Source: JALOAP01 sp964632355
Lineage (GTDB): Bacteria > Chloroflexota > Dehalococcoidia > Tepidiformales > Tepidiformaceae
DNA length: 14,452 bases
Assembly: GCA_964632355.1 (NCBI GenBank)
Contig: CAZWBW010000073.1
Coordinates: 1 to 14,452, forward strand
Direction: 5' to 3'
Position 1 is the stretch's first letter; each line of letters starts with the position of its first letter. This document shows, in pieces, positions 1 through 6,636 of this stretch. The translations under genes were made by a program, and so were the position numbers. The notes beneath the pieces are model-generated. The model was not told the origin of the DNA, did no database searches, and saw nothing but the letters and a program-made list of their open reading frames with translations.

Positions 1-47
1 AGCGCAACATCATCGCCACCCGCGGCCTCGGCCTCCCCCGCGCCTGA
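1..47 (+). CDS. C-terminal tail of an acyl-CoA dehydrogenase-like protein (partial)
   Basis: The frame starting at base 3 reads RNIIATRGLGLPRA and then a TGA stop at 45-47. The motif RNII(A/G)xxxLGLPR is the usual extreme C-terminus of acyl-CoA dehydrogenases, in the helix after the FAD-contacting GTSEIQ segment, so I read this as the last 14 residues of such an enzyme entering from the left. Acyl-CoA dehydrogenases carry out FAD-dependent alpha,beta-desaturation of acyl-CoA thioesters. Only the tail is visible, so no substrate class can be given. The next gene starts 49 bases downstream on the same strand. Confidence 0.55.
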   Translation, partial: RNIIATRGLGLPRA

Positions 48-96
48 CGCCCTCAGAGCGCCCCACAACCGCAACGTCCCAAGCGCTGACGGGGGC

Positions 97-2589
97 GTGC
101 CCGTCGCGTACCCTTTTCAACGAGTGGCACAGGCGACGACATCCTCCCTACCGCCGCCGCCTTCGGCGCCCCCTGGCCCCGGCCTCACGCAGGCCGAGGC
201 GCAACGCCGTGCCGAAGCCGGGCTCGCGAACGTCGATACCTCCCGCCAGCGCACCGATGGCGACGTCGTCCGGTCGAACGTCTTCACGTTCTTCAACGTC
301 GTGCTGGCGTCGCTCATCCTTGCCCTCTTCGCCATCGGCCAGTTCCGCGACGCATTCTTCGTCGGCATTGTCGTGGCGGCGAACGTGCTCGTGGCGACGT
401 TGCAGGAGCTCAAGGCCACCCGCACCCTCCGCGAGCTCGTCGCGCTCACCGCGCCCCAGGTCACGGTTGTCCGCGACGGCATCGAACAGCCAATCCTTGC
501 TGAACACGTCGTCCAGGGCGATCTCCTTCATTTGAAACAGGGCGACCAGGTAGTCGCCGACGGCCGCGTCGTCGCGCGGAGTTGCGAAGTCGACGAGGCG
601 CTGCTCACCGGCGAGGCCGATTCGGTGCGAAAGGAACCGGGCGCCGAACTCCGCTCCGGCAGCTTCTGCACCGCCGGCGACTGCTACTACGTCGCCGAAC
701 GCGTCGGCACCGAAGCCTATGTTGTGCAGCTGAACGCGGAGGCGCGCGAACTGGTGAAACGCAGTTCGCCGCTGACCATTCGTTTCAACCGCATCCTACG
801 GGTGCTGCTGACGGCGACGGCCATCCTCGGCGTCCTCCTCATGATCCAGTACACGAACGCCGACCGCGGCCTGGGGAACGCCATCCGCGACACCGCCGCC
901 ACCATCACCACCGTCGTGCCCACGGGCCTGCTGCTCGGCATGACGGTCGCGTTCGCCGTCGGGGCCGTTCGCGTGTCGCGAGCGGGCGCCATCGTACAGG
1001 ACATCAATGCTGTCGAAGCCCTCAACTATGTCGACGTCATCTGCCTCGACAAGACGGGGACGATCACGGCGAACAAGCTCAAGCTCGTCGATATCCATTG
1101 GGTGCCGGGCAGCGAACTCTCGCGCGGCTGGCTGGCCGCGTTCGCCGCAGCCACCGCCACCGATAGCAAGACCGCCGGCGCACTCGCAGAGGCGCTTGCC
1201 GCTGAGACGAACGGCGCCCGGCCCGATGGCGCAGTCCCGTTCAACTCCGAGCGCCGCTGGAGCGCGCTGCGGCTCGAGCGCATGGGCGAACGCCGCACGT
1301 TCATCCTCGGCGCGCCCGAAACTGTGCTTCCGCTCTCGCCCGACCGCGCGCTAGCCGACGACCTGCTGAAGCGCTACCGCGAGGCGAGCGAGAAGGGCCT
1401 GCGTGGCGTCGTGTTCTCCGAAACCGATCGGCTCCCCGACGTTGATGGGCCGATGCCGAAGGCCCGCCCGCTCGCGCTGCTCCTTATCGGCGATGAACTC
1501 CGCCCGGAAGTGCGCGAAGCGTTCGCGATGATGGAACGCCTCGGCATCGAACCCAAGATCATCTCGGGCGACAACCCCCACACCGTGGCGGCGCTCCTCG
1601 CGCAACTCGACATCAAGACCTCCGGCGGCGTCATCTCCGGGGCCGAACTCGAAGCGATGGACGACGAGCAGTTCCGCGAGGCGGTCAATACCAACAGCGT
1701 CTTCGGCCGCATCGACCCGCACCAGAAGGCCCGGATTGTGCAGGCCCTGCGCGATGCCGGTCACTTCGTCGCCATGGTCGGCGACGGCGCGAATGACGTG
1801 CGCGCGCTGCGGGCAGCCGACGTCGCCGTGGCGATGGCCTCCGGCACGGCGATGACCCGTGCGGTGGCCGGTGTGGTGCTGCTCCAGGACTCGTTCGCGG
1901 CCCTGATTCGTGGCGCCAAGGAAGCAACGGCGGTGCTGGGCAACGCCGCCCGCCTGAGCAAGCTGTTCATCGTGAAGAGCATCTACGCCTACCTGCTCAT
2001 CGTGGCGACGAACATGCTCGGGCTCGACTTCCCGTTCCTCCCGCGGCAGGGTTCGGTGACGGCGCTGCTAACGCTCGGCATCCCGGCGGTGTTCATCTCT
2101 ATCAGCGTGCCGCCGCCCGAAGCGGGCCGCGACTTCACGCGAAACGTGCTCCGGTTCGCGCTGCCGGCGGGCCTGGCACTCGCGGCCTCCGCGGTCATCG
2201 TCCACCTCTTCACCGAGGGCCTGCTCGGCCGCGATATCGAAGAAGCGCGCACGCTCGTGTCGCTCACGGTGGGCATCACCGGCCTGTTCTTCATGGTCGA
2301 AGTGCTCGGGTTCGAAGGCGCCTCGTGGCGAAGCCTCACCCGCCCGGTGCTGACCACAGTGTTCGGCGTGCTGCTGGTGGCCGGCTTCATCCTCACTATG
2401 TACACGCCGTCGCTGCGCGAGTTCTTCGATTTCGTCGAAGTGACCCCGGACGACTGGGTCATCGTGGGAGTTGCCGTGGCCGCGGCACTCGCGGGCCAGT
2501 ACCTGCTGAGCCGCTACTGGCAGGACTTCCTCGACATCCTCACCGCCAAGCCTCGCGGAAGCGAACGCCTGCGCGGCCGCGCCGTCTGA
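97..2589 (+). CDS. CtpE-like P-type cation-transporting ATPase
   Basis: An 830-aa integral membrane pump that couples ATP hydrolysis to cation movement. Visible elements in order are: two N-terminal membrane helices (about 60-105); the actuator motif TGEA at 171-174; helices at about 233-252 and 271-293; the phosphorylation motif DKTGT with acceptor D318; ISGDNP in the nucleotide region; the hinge GDGAND at 562-567; and about six C-terminal helices (623-815). There is no N-terminal heavy-metal CxxC domain, which argues against a P1B copper/zinc pump. The membrane motif between the A and P domains is PTGL (275-278) rather than PEGL, and the PFLPRQ loop near 650 resembles the mycobacterial CtpE group, for which calcium uptake has been reported. 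The substrate here is inference. The GTG start is uncertain: residues 1-30 are Pro/Ser-rich, no clear SD precedes base 97, and an in-frame GTG at 124 is an alternative. It converges on alanine dehydrogenase 41 bases away. Confidence 0.95.
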   Translation: MPVAYPFQRVAQATTSSLPPPPSAPPGPGLTQAEAQRRAEAGLANVDTSRQRTDGDVVRSNVFTFFNVVLASLILALFAIGQFRDAFFVGIVVAANVLVATLQELKATRTLRELVALTAPQVTVVRDGIEQPILAEHVVQGDLLHLKQGDQVVADGRVVARSCEVDEALLTGEADSVRKEPGAELRSGSFCTAGDCYYVAERVGTEAYVVQLNAEARELVKRSSPLTIRFNRILRVLLTATAILGVLLMIQYTNADRGLGNAIRDTAATITTVVPTGLLLGMTVAFAVGAVRVSRAGAIVQDINAVEALNYVDVICLDKTGTITANKLKLVDIHWVPGSELSRGWLAAFAAATATDSKTAGALAEALAAETNGARPDGAVPFNSERRWSALRLERMGERRTFILGAPETVLPLSPDRALADDLLKRYREASEKGLRGVVFSETDRLPDVDGPMPKARPLALLLIGDELRPEVREAFAMMERLGIEPKIISGDNPHTVAALLAQLDIKTSGGVISGAELEAMDDEQFREAVNTNSVFGRIDPHQKARIVQALRDAGHFVAMVGDGANDVRALRAADVAVAMASGTAMTRAVAGVVLLQDSFAALIRGAKEATAVLGNAARLSKLFIVKSIYAYLLIVATNMLGLDFPFLPRQGSVTALLTLGIPAVFISISVPPPEAGRDFTRNVLRFALPAGLALAASAVIVHLFTEGLLGRDIEEARTLVSLTVGITGLFFMVEVLGFEGASWRSLTRPVLTTVFGVLLVAGFILTMYTPSLREFFDFVEVTPDDWVIVGVAVAAALAGQYLLSRYWQDFLDILTAKPRGSERLRGRAV

Positions 2590-2630
2590 CCGGCCCGTTT
2601 CGCTTCGAACCCTGCGGGCGAGACTGCGCG

Positions 2631-3740
2631 CTAGAGGAACGGGTTCGGCGCTGCTTCCATCCCGAACGCCTCGGCGACGGGCCCGCGAACCAGCTTGCCT
2701 TCGTACGTGCTGAGGCCCTGCGCGAGTGCACGGTCGGCCGTGAGCGCCGGGACCACGCCGAGGTCGGCGATCTTCAGGACGTACGGCAGCGTCGCGTTCG
2801 TGAGGGCCTGGGTGCTCGTCACCGGGACAGCGCCGGGCATGTTGCCGACGCAGTAGTGCACCACGCCTTCGTCGACGTAGATTGGGTCGCTGTGGGTCGT
2901 CGGGCGGCTCGTCTCGGAGGCGCCGCCCTGGTCGATCGATACATCGACGATCACGGCTCCCGGGCCCATCGAGCGCACCATCTCGCGCGTCAGGACCTTC
3001 GGCGCAGGCGCACCGGGCACCAGCACCGAAAGGATCGCCAGGTCGGCGCCGCGAATCTCTTCGGCCACGGCCTGTGGCGTCGCATACCGGGTGGCGATCC
3101 GGGGCCCGAAGAGTTCCTGCAGGTAGGCCAGCCGCGGCAGGTCGATCGACATCACCGTAACGCGCGCCCCAATGCCCGTGAGCACGTGCGCGGCAGCCGT
3201 CCCGACGCTCCCCGACCCGATGAGCACCGCGCGCCCGGGCGGCACACCGGCCACCCCGGCAATCAGCTTGCCCCGCCCGGGCCCGGGGTGTTTCAGGAGC
3301 TGCAGGCCGATCTCCGCCGCCATCCGCCCGGCCACCTGTGACATCGGCGCCAGGAGCGGCAGCGAGTGGTCGGGGAGTTGCACCAGTTCGTACGCAATCG
3401 AGGTGCACCCGGAAGCCATGAGGCGCTTCGTCAGCGAGAGGTCCGACGCCAGGTGCAGGTAGGCGAACACCGTCACGCCCTCGCGAAGGCACTCGTACTC
3501 GTCGTCGATCGGCTCCTTCACCTTCACCACGAGCTCGCAGGACGCCCAGACCTCCGCCGCGTCGGCCACCACGCGGGCGCCCGCCGCCGCGTACGCATCA
3601 TCCGTGTGGCCGGCGCCGAGGCCAGCGCCCGACTCGACGAGCACTTCGTGCCCCGCACCGACAAGCGCCGACACCCCCTCCGGTGTCAGCCCTACACGAA
3701 GCTCCCCGTCCTTCCGCTCCCGGACCGTACCGACGCGCAT
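2631..3740 (-). CDS. ald: Alanine dehydrogenase
   Basis: NAD-dependent cytosolic enzyme that interconverts L-alanine with pyruvate and ammonia. The ATG at 3740 is chosen over one 14 codons upstream because GGGGGAGG lies just before it and the protein then opens with the family-typical MRVGTVRERKDGE. The product is 369 aa, close to the 371 aa of the M. tuberculosis enzyme. With this start the residues fall at the numbers known for that enzyme: pyruvate-binding K75 (KVKEP), catalytic H96 (YLHLAS) and D270 (DVSIDQGG). The Rossmann glycine motif is GSGSVG (175-180), and D200 ends the second strand as the likely NAD ribose contact. The family signature SRPTTH follows DQGG, with Ala in place of the usual Cys after it. 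The gene is divergent from the cupredoxin gene at 3961 and probably monocistronic. The assignment is firm; catabolic versus anabolic use cannot be read from the sequence. Confidence 0.96.
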   Translation of the reverse strand: MRVGTVRERKDGELRVGLTPEGVSALVGAGHEVLVESGAGLGAGHTDDAYAAAGARVVADAAEVWASCELVVKVKEPIDDEYECLREGVTVFAYLHLASDLSLTKRLMASGCTSIAYELVQLPDHSLPLLAPMSQVAGRMAAEIGLQLLKHPGPGRGKLIAGVAGVPPGRAVLIGSGSVGTAAAHVLTGIGARVTVMSIDLPRLAYLQELFGPRIATRYATPQAVAEEIRGADLAILSVLVPGAPAPKVLTREMVRSMGPGAVIVDVSIDQGGASETSRPTTHSDPIYVDEGVVHYCVGNMPGAVPVTSTQALTNATLPYVLKIADLGVVPALTADRALAQGLSTYEGKLVRGPVAEAFGMEAAPNPFL

Positions 3741-3816
3741 CGCATCCTCCCCCGTGACATGGCCCGGCGGTGGGCGGGCCACCGTTCATCGTACCCCCGG
3801 CGAGTCCTCCGGCCAC

Positions 3817-3852
3817 CTCCTGGGCCCGGCTGCGCCGCGCCGCCGGGAGGAG
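3817..3852. other. Interrupted GC hairpin in the ald/cupredoxin divergent region
   Basis: CTCCT (3817-3821) and CCCGGC (3825-3830) pair with GCCGGG (3842-3847) and AGGAG (3848-3852), with a three-base bulge and an 11-base loop. It lies 77 bases upstream of the ald start, in its probable leader, or upstream of the cupredoxin promoter on the other strand. Its role is unknown; it could be incidental in such GC-rich DNA. Confidence 0.3.
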
Positions 3853-3879
3853 TTTCGCAGCTACATAACAGCAAGTGCT

Positions 3880-3940
3880 TGAAGGTAATCACGCAACCAA
3901 TTAACGTAGCGCAGTCCGAGCTAAATATTTCGTACTCGGA
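3880..3940 (+). promoter_or_regulatory. AT-rich promoter region with palindrome before the cupredoxin gene
   Basis: The stretch from about 3865 to 3945 is markedly richer in A/T than its surroundings. It holds TTGAAG followed 17 bases later by TAACGT, a weak -35/-10 candidate. Downstream is a perfect inverted repeat, TCCGAG (3915-3920) and CTCGGA (3935-3940), around a 14-base AT-rich centre. The palindrome could be an operator or a leader hairpin. A good SD, GGGAGG (3949-3954), follows and decides the GTG start at 3961. Confidence 0.45.
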
Positions 3941-3960
3941 TTACAGTAGGGAGGCAGAGC

Positions 3961-5177
3961 GTGAAACGTATCGCATTGCTCCTGCCCGCGCTCGCCATGG
4001 CCATCCTGGCCATTACGGGCACGGGAGGTGTTCGGTCGGTCAATGCCCAGGACGGGCTCCTCATCGTGGCAGGTGACGGGGAGCCGGGCTATGCGGTCAA
4101 CCAATTCCTTCCACGAGAAGTCACCGTCGCTGAAGGCACGACGATCACCTGGGAGTTCCCGTGGTACGAACCGCATCTCGTAGTGTTCGTTGAGGGTGCT
4201 CCGCCCGCGGAAATGGAAGTCACCCCCAACGCCGAGTGGCCGAACGACCTGGGGTACGTCAACTCCGGGATGATCTTCGGTGACCCGAACAACCCACCGA
4301 CCTTCTCGGTCACCTTCCCCGAGGCAGGCACCTACCTGTACTCCTGCCCCATCCACCCCGGCATGACCGGCACCGTCAGCGTGGTGCCCGAGGGCGAGGA
4401 CGTCGATACCCAGGCGGAAGTCGACGCGCGCATCGCGGCCGAGTACGACACGAACATCGCGTCGATCAAGGCGGTGTCGGCGGCAGTGGCGGCCAGGGGT
4501 GGCGCCGTGACCCCGCGCCCCGACGGCACGAAGCTGCTCGAGGTCATCGTCGGCTCGATCGACGACGCCGGCAACGACGGCATGCAGTTCTTCCCCGAAA
4601 CGGCAAACATCAACGTTGGCGACACCATCCGCTGGATCAGCGAAGTCCCGACGCCGCACACCGTCACCTTCAACATGCAGGACGCGCCGTCCTTCCAGGA
4701 CCCCTTCGAGCTGCCGAGGACGGAGGGAGACACCTTCGACGGCCAGGGCTTCCGCAACAGCGGCATCATGTGGACCACTGACCCGTCGAGCGTGGAGTAC
4801 AGCCTCACCTTCACGACCCCGGGCACCTACCAGTACATCTGCATCCTGCACGCCGACCAGCGCATGGTGGGCACCGTGAACGTCCTCGCTGCCGATGAGA
4901 CGCCAACGGCCACCGCAACNNNNNNNNNNNNNNNNNNNNNNNNNNNNNNNNNNNNNNNNNNNNNNNNNNNNNNNNNNNNNNNNNNNNNNNNNNNNNNNNN
5001 NNNNNNNNNNNNNNNNNNNCAACGGCCACCGCAACCGCCACCGCCACGCCGCAGAGCCCGAAGACGGGTACCGGCACCAGCGCGGGTGAGAGCAACCTGC
5101 TGCTGTTCGCCGCCGCCGGCGTGGTGCTCCTGGCGATTGGCGGCACCGCAGGCCTCGTGACGCTGCGGCGCAGGTAA
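3961..5177 (+). CDS. Exported two-domain cupredoxin with C-terminal membrane anchor (interrupted by assembly gap)
   Basis: A secreted, surface-anchored copper protein, probably an electron carrier or copper-binding protein. A signal peptide of about 30 residues (MKRIALLLPALAMAILA..., cleavage near VNAQ) precedes two plastocyanin-like domains. Domain 1 has the type-1 copper ligands H72, C129, H132 and M135 (CPIHPGM). Domain 2 has H233, C294, H297 and probably M302, in a longer CxxHxxxxM loop (CILHADQRM). A Thr/Ala/Pro linker follows and is broken by 100 Ns (4920-5019). Because the N count is arbitrary, simple translation across the gap gives a wrong, Arg/Pro-rich tail ending at 5160. The correct downstream frame reads TATPQSPKTGTG, a hydrophobic helix (LLLFAAAGVVLLAIGG) and the stop-transfer LRRR, with TAA at 5175-5177. 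Merging the two gap edges at their shared 16 bases gives 366 aa. The GTG start has SD GGGAGG. A second cupredoxin gene follows at 5285. Confidence 0.85.
4920..5019. other. Assembly gap (100 Ns) in a Thr/Ala/Pro repeat
   Basis: Exactly 100 Ns, the usual placeholder for a gap of unknown length. The 16 bases CAACGGCCACCGCAAC occur at both edges (4904-4919 and 5020-5035). The real insert may therefore be absent, or be further copies of the same low-complexity linker. Confidence 0.97.
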
Positions 5178-5222
5178 TCGAACGGCGACGCGACGCCGCT
5201 GAACGGCGGTGTCACGCGAGAG

Positions 5223-5251
5223 AGGGGTGGGCCGCGCGTTGGCCCACCCCT
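5223..5251 (+). terminator. Hairpin after the two-domain cupredoxin gene
   Basis: AGGGGTGGGCC (5223-5233) and GGCCCACCCCT (5241-5251) form a perfect 11-bp stem with a 7-base loop. The tail is TTCCCCTT, so the U-tract is weak. It sits 45 bases after the stop and 33 bases before the next gene, and may act as a partial terminator or as an mRNA-stabilising element between the two cupredoxin genes. Confidence 0.6.
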
Positions 5252-5284
5252 TCCCCTTGCCTACGAAACACCGGAGACCCAGAC

Positions 5285-5905
5285 GTGCGCCCATTCATGC
5301 TGGCTGCCGCAGTCCTGGCAGCCCTTACGCTTGCCGCTTGCGGAGGCGGTGACAACGAACCTGGCGAGACAGTGACCCCGAGCCCCGCGGCGCGGCTGAA
5401 CACCACGACGGTAGCGCCAACGAGCACGAAGGCCGCGCCATCGCCGTCGGCCGCGCCGAGCCCCACGCCGACGCAGGCAACCGCGACGCAGACCGAGACT
5501 TCGCCGACCCCGGCTGACACTCCAACCGAGCCACCGGCAACCACCGCGGCGGACACTCCACCGCCCGCGACGGAACCGCCGGCCACCCAGCCGCCGCCAC
5601 CCGAACCAACGCCGACACCCACGCCGCCACCGCCGACGCCCACGCCACCGCCAGCGCGTCCCATCAGTGCGACGGTGACAGCCGCTGCCATCGACCGAGT
5701 GTGGAGGCCGGCGTACGTCGAGATCGCGACTGGCGGGACGGTCACGTTCAGTTGGGCAGGCCTGCACCACCTGCGGATCGATGGCCTCATCAACACTCCG
5801 GCGGAGCAGGACGGAAGCTACCCTGTTCGCTTCGATACGCCGGGGGTCTACACCTACCACTGCGACCTCCACGCCGGGATGGTCGGAACAGTCGACGTTC
5901 GGTAG
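5285..5905 (+). CDS. Cupredoxin lipoprotein
   Basis: A 206-aa predicted lipoprotein with one C-terminal copper domain. The signal sequence MRPFMLAAAVLAALTLAACGGG has a lipobox ending LAAC, with C19 as the lipidation site. Residues about 28-120 are a Pro/Thr/Ala-rich low-complexity linker that would hold the domain away from the membrane. The cupredoxin domain (about 122-206) carries candidate type-1 copper ligands H162 (in LHHLRI), C193, H196 and M199 (CDLHAGM). The GTG start is supported by GGAG eight bases upstream; an ATG at codon 5 is less likely. It lies 107 bases after another cupredoxin gene with a different anchor, suggesting a shared role in extracytoplasmic electron transfer or copper handling. 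No oxidase subunits are nearby to confirm a partner. Confidence 0.85.
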   Translation: MRPFMLAAAVLAALTLAACGGGDNEPGETVTPSPAARLNTTTVAPTSTKAAPSPSAAPSPTPTQATATQTETSPTPADTPTEPPATTAADTPPPATEPPATQPPPPEPTPTPTPPPPTPTPPPARPISATVTAAAIDRVWRPAYVEIATGGTVTFSWAGLHHLRIDGLINTPAEQDGSYPVRFDTPGVYTYHCDLHAGMVGTVDVR

Positions 5906-5921
5906 CGCCCTCATCCCCATA

Positions 5922-5964
5922 CCCCCTTCTCCCGCGTTGCCGCGGAGAAGGGGGCGTTTCGTTG
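5922..5964 (+). terminator. Rho-independent-type terminator of the cupredoxin lipoprotein gene
   Basis: CCCCCTTCTCC plus GCG (5922-5936, one bulged C) pairs with CGCGGAGAAGGGGG (5941-5954). The T-rich stretch GTTTCGTTGTG follows. It lies 17 bases after the stop codon. Confidence 0.75.
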
Positions 5965-6053
5965 TGTGCCGCCTGGCCGGCCGGGGACGGTAAAGCGCCA
6001 GGGGTGGCGAACGACACCTGCTGACGACTTCGTTGCAGGGTGGCGGTCCCCGA

Positions 6054-6082
6054 TTGATCTGTTAGAACAAACGTTCTACTCT
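6054..6082 (+). promoter_or_regulatory. Promoter with overlapping LexA-type palindrome
   Basis: TTGATC (6054-6059) and TACTCT (6077-6082) are separated by 17 bases and make a reasonable sigma-70-type promoter 45 bases before the Cys-cluster HTH gene. The perfect inverted repeat TAGAAC-AAAC-GTTCTA (6063-6078) sits between and across these boxes. GAAC-N4-GTTC is the core of the LexA/DinR SOS box of Gram-positive and related bacteria. A repressor bound here would cover the promoter. The motif is seen; LexA as the binder is inference. Confidence 0.6.
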
Positions 6083-6126
6083 CGTTCCCTGCCACCACTC
6101 CACGGCAGTAGCGAGGTTGACCATAA

Positions 6127-6435
6127 ATGGAGAGCACCAACGTTGTCGCCACCCCGCCGCGCCGGCCGCGGATCGACGCCCTCCCCGAGAACACCGAATA
6201 CACCGACACCGGGTGTGACCTGTACCCGTCCTGCTTGAAGTGCCCCCTGCCGCGCTGCCGATACGACGAGGCCGGGGGTGCCGCCGCCATGCTCCGCGTC
6301 GGCCGCGACGCGAGCATCGCCCGCCTCGCCGAAAAGGGCAGGTTCAACGCTGACGAGCTCGCGGCGATGTTCGGCGTCTCGCGCCGCACGGTGTTCCGGG
6401 TGCTCAGGCGGGCCCGCGAAGGCCGGCTGCGCTAG
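6127..6435 (+). CDS. Small Cys-cluster helix-turn-helix protein
   Basis: A 102-aa cytosolic protein and probable DNA-binding regulator. Residues 30-44 hold four cysteines in the pattern C30-x5-C36-x2-C39-x4-C44 within CDLYPSCLKCPLPRCRYD, which could bind zinc or an iron-sulfur cluster. The C-terminal part (about 62-98) is a clear helix-turn-helix: FNADELAAMFGVSRRTVFRVLRR. No enzymatic or sensor domain is visible, so function would come from the metal/redox centre and DNA binding alone. The cysteine spacing differs from the WhiB arrangement (CxxC-x5-C). The ATG has a modest SD (GAGG, 10 bases upstream). A LexA-like palindrome lies in the promoter and a hairpin follows the stop. I do not recognise a named family; similar short HTH proteins with a CPLPxC motif seem familiar from Chloroflexota, but I cannot verify that here. 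Confidence 0.75.
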   Translation: MESTNVVATPPRRPRIDALPENTEYTDTGCDLYPSCLKCPLPRCRYDEAGGAAAMLRVGRDASIARLAEKGRFNADELAAMFGVSRRTVFRVLRRAREGRLR

Positions 6436-6479
6436 CCATCCGATCCGTCATCCATCCGGTCCCCCTTCCCCCTCCCCCT

Positions 6480-6520
6480 GCCCCCGTCTCCGCCTTGCGG
6501 AGGCGGGGGCCCTTCGGTCC
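6480..6520 (+). terminator. Hairpin between the convergent HTH and XdhC genes
   Basis: GCCCCCGTCTCCGC (6480-6493) and GCGGAGGCGGGGGC (6497-6510) form a 14-bp stem with one G-T pair and a three-base loop. The tail CCTTCGGTCC has only a weak T-tract. The rest of the interval up to 6636 shows nothing recognisable. Confidence 0.6.
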
Positions 6521-6636
6521 GGGGCGCATCAGCGTTCGAACGGCAGCCTGCTCCCGCACAGGAACGACGCAACAGCGCGCCACTTCGCGCGCTTCGCACC
6601 CTCGAAAAATCACCAGGGAAGGGAATCGCTCCGCGG

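Noticed and set aside
2068..3492. 474-codon open frame on the - strand overlapping the ATPase 3' end and ald
   Set aside because: It crosses two confirmed genes in the wrong frame, has an Arg/Gly/Ala-rich translation and no recognisable domain.
5021..5160. Apparent C-terminus of the two-domain cupredoxin rich in Arg and Pro, ending at 5160
   Set aside because: It is an artefact of translating across 100 arbitrary Ns; the other frame gives a coherent linker, membrane helix and LRRR tail ending at 5177.
5400..5660. Repetitive Pro/Thr/Ala codons that look like a DNA repeat
   Set aside because: They are coding low complexity of the lipoprotein stalk; no regular DNA unit is present.
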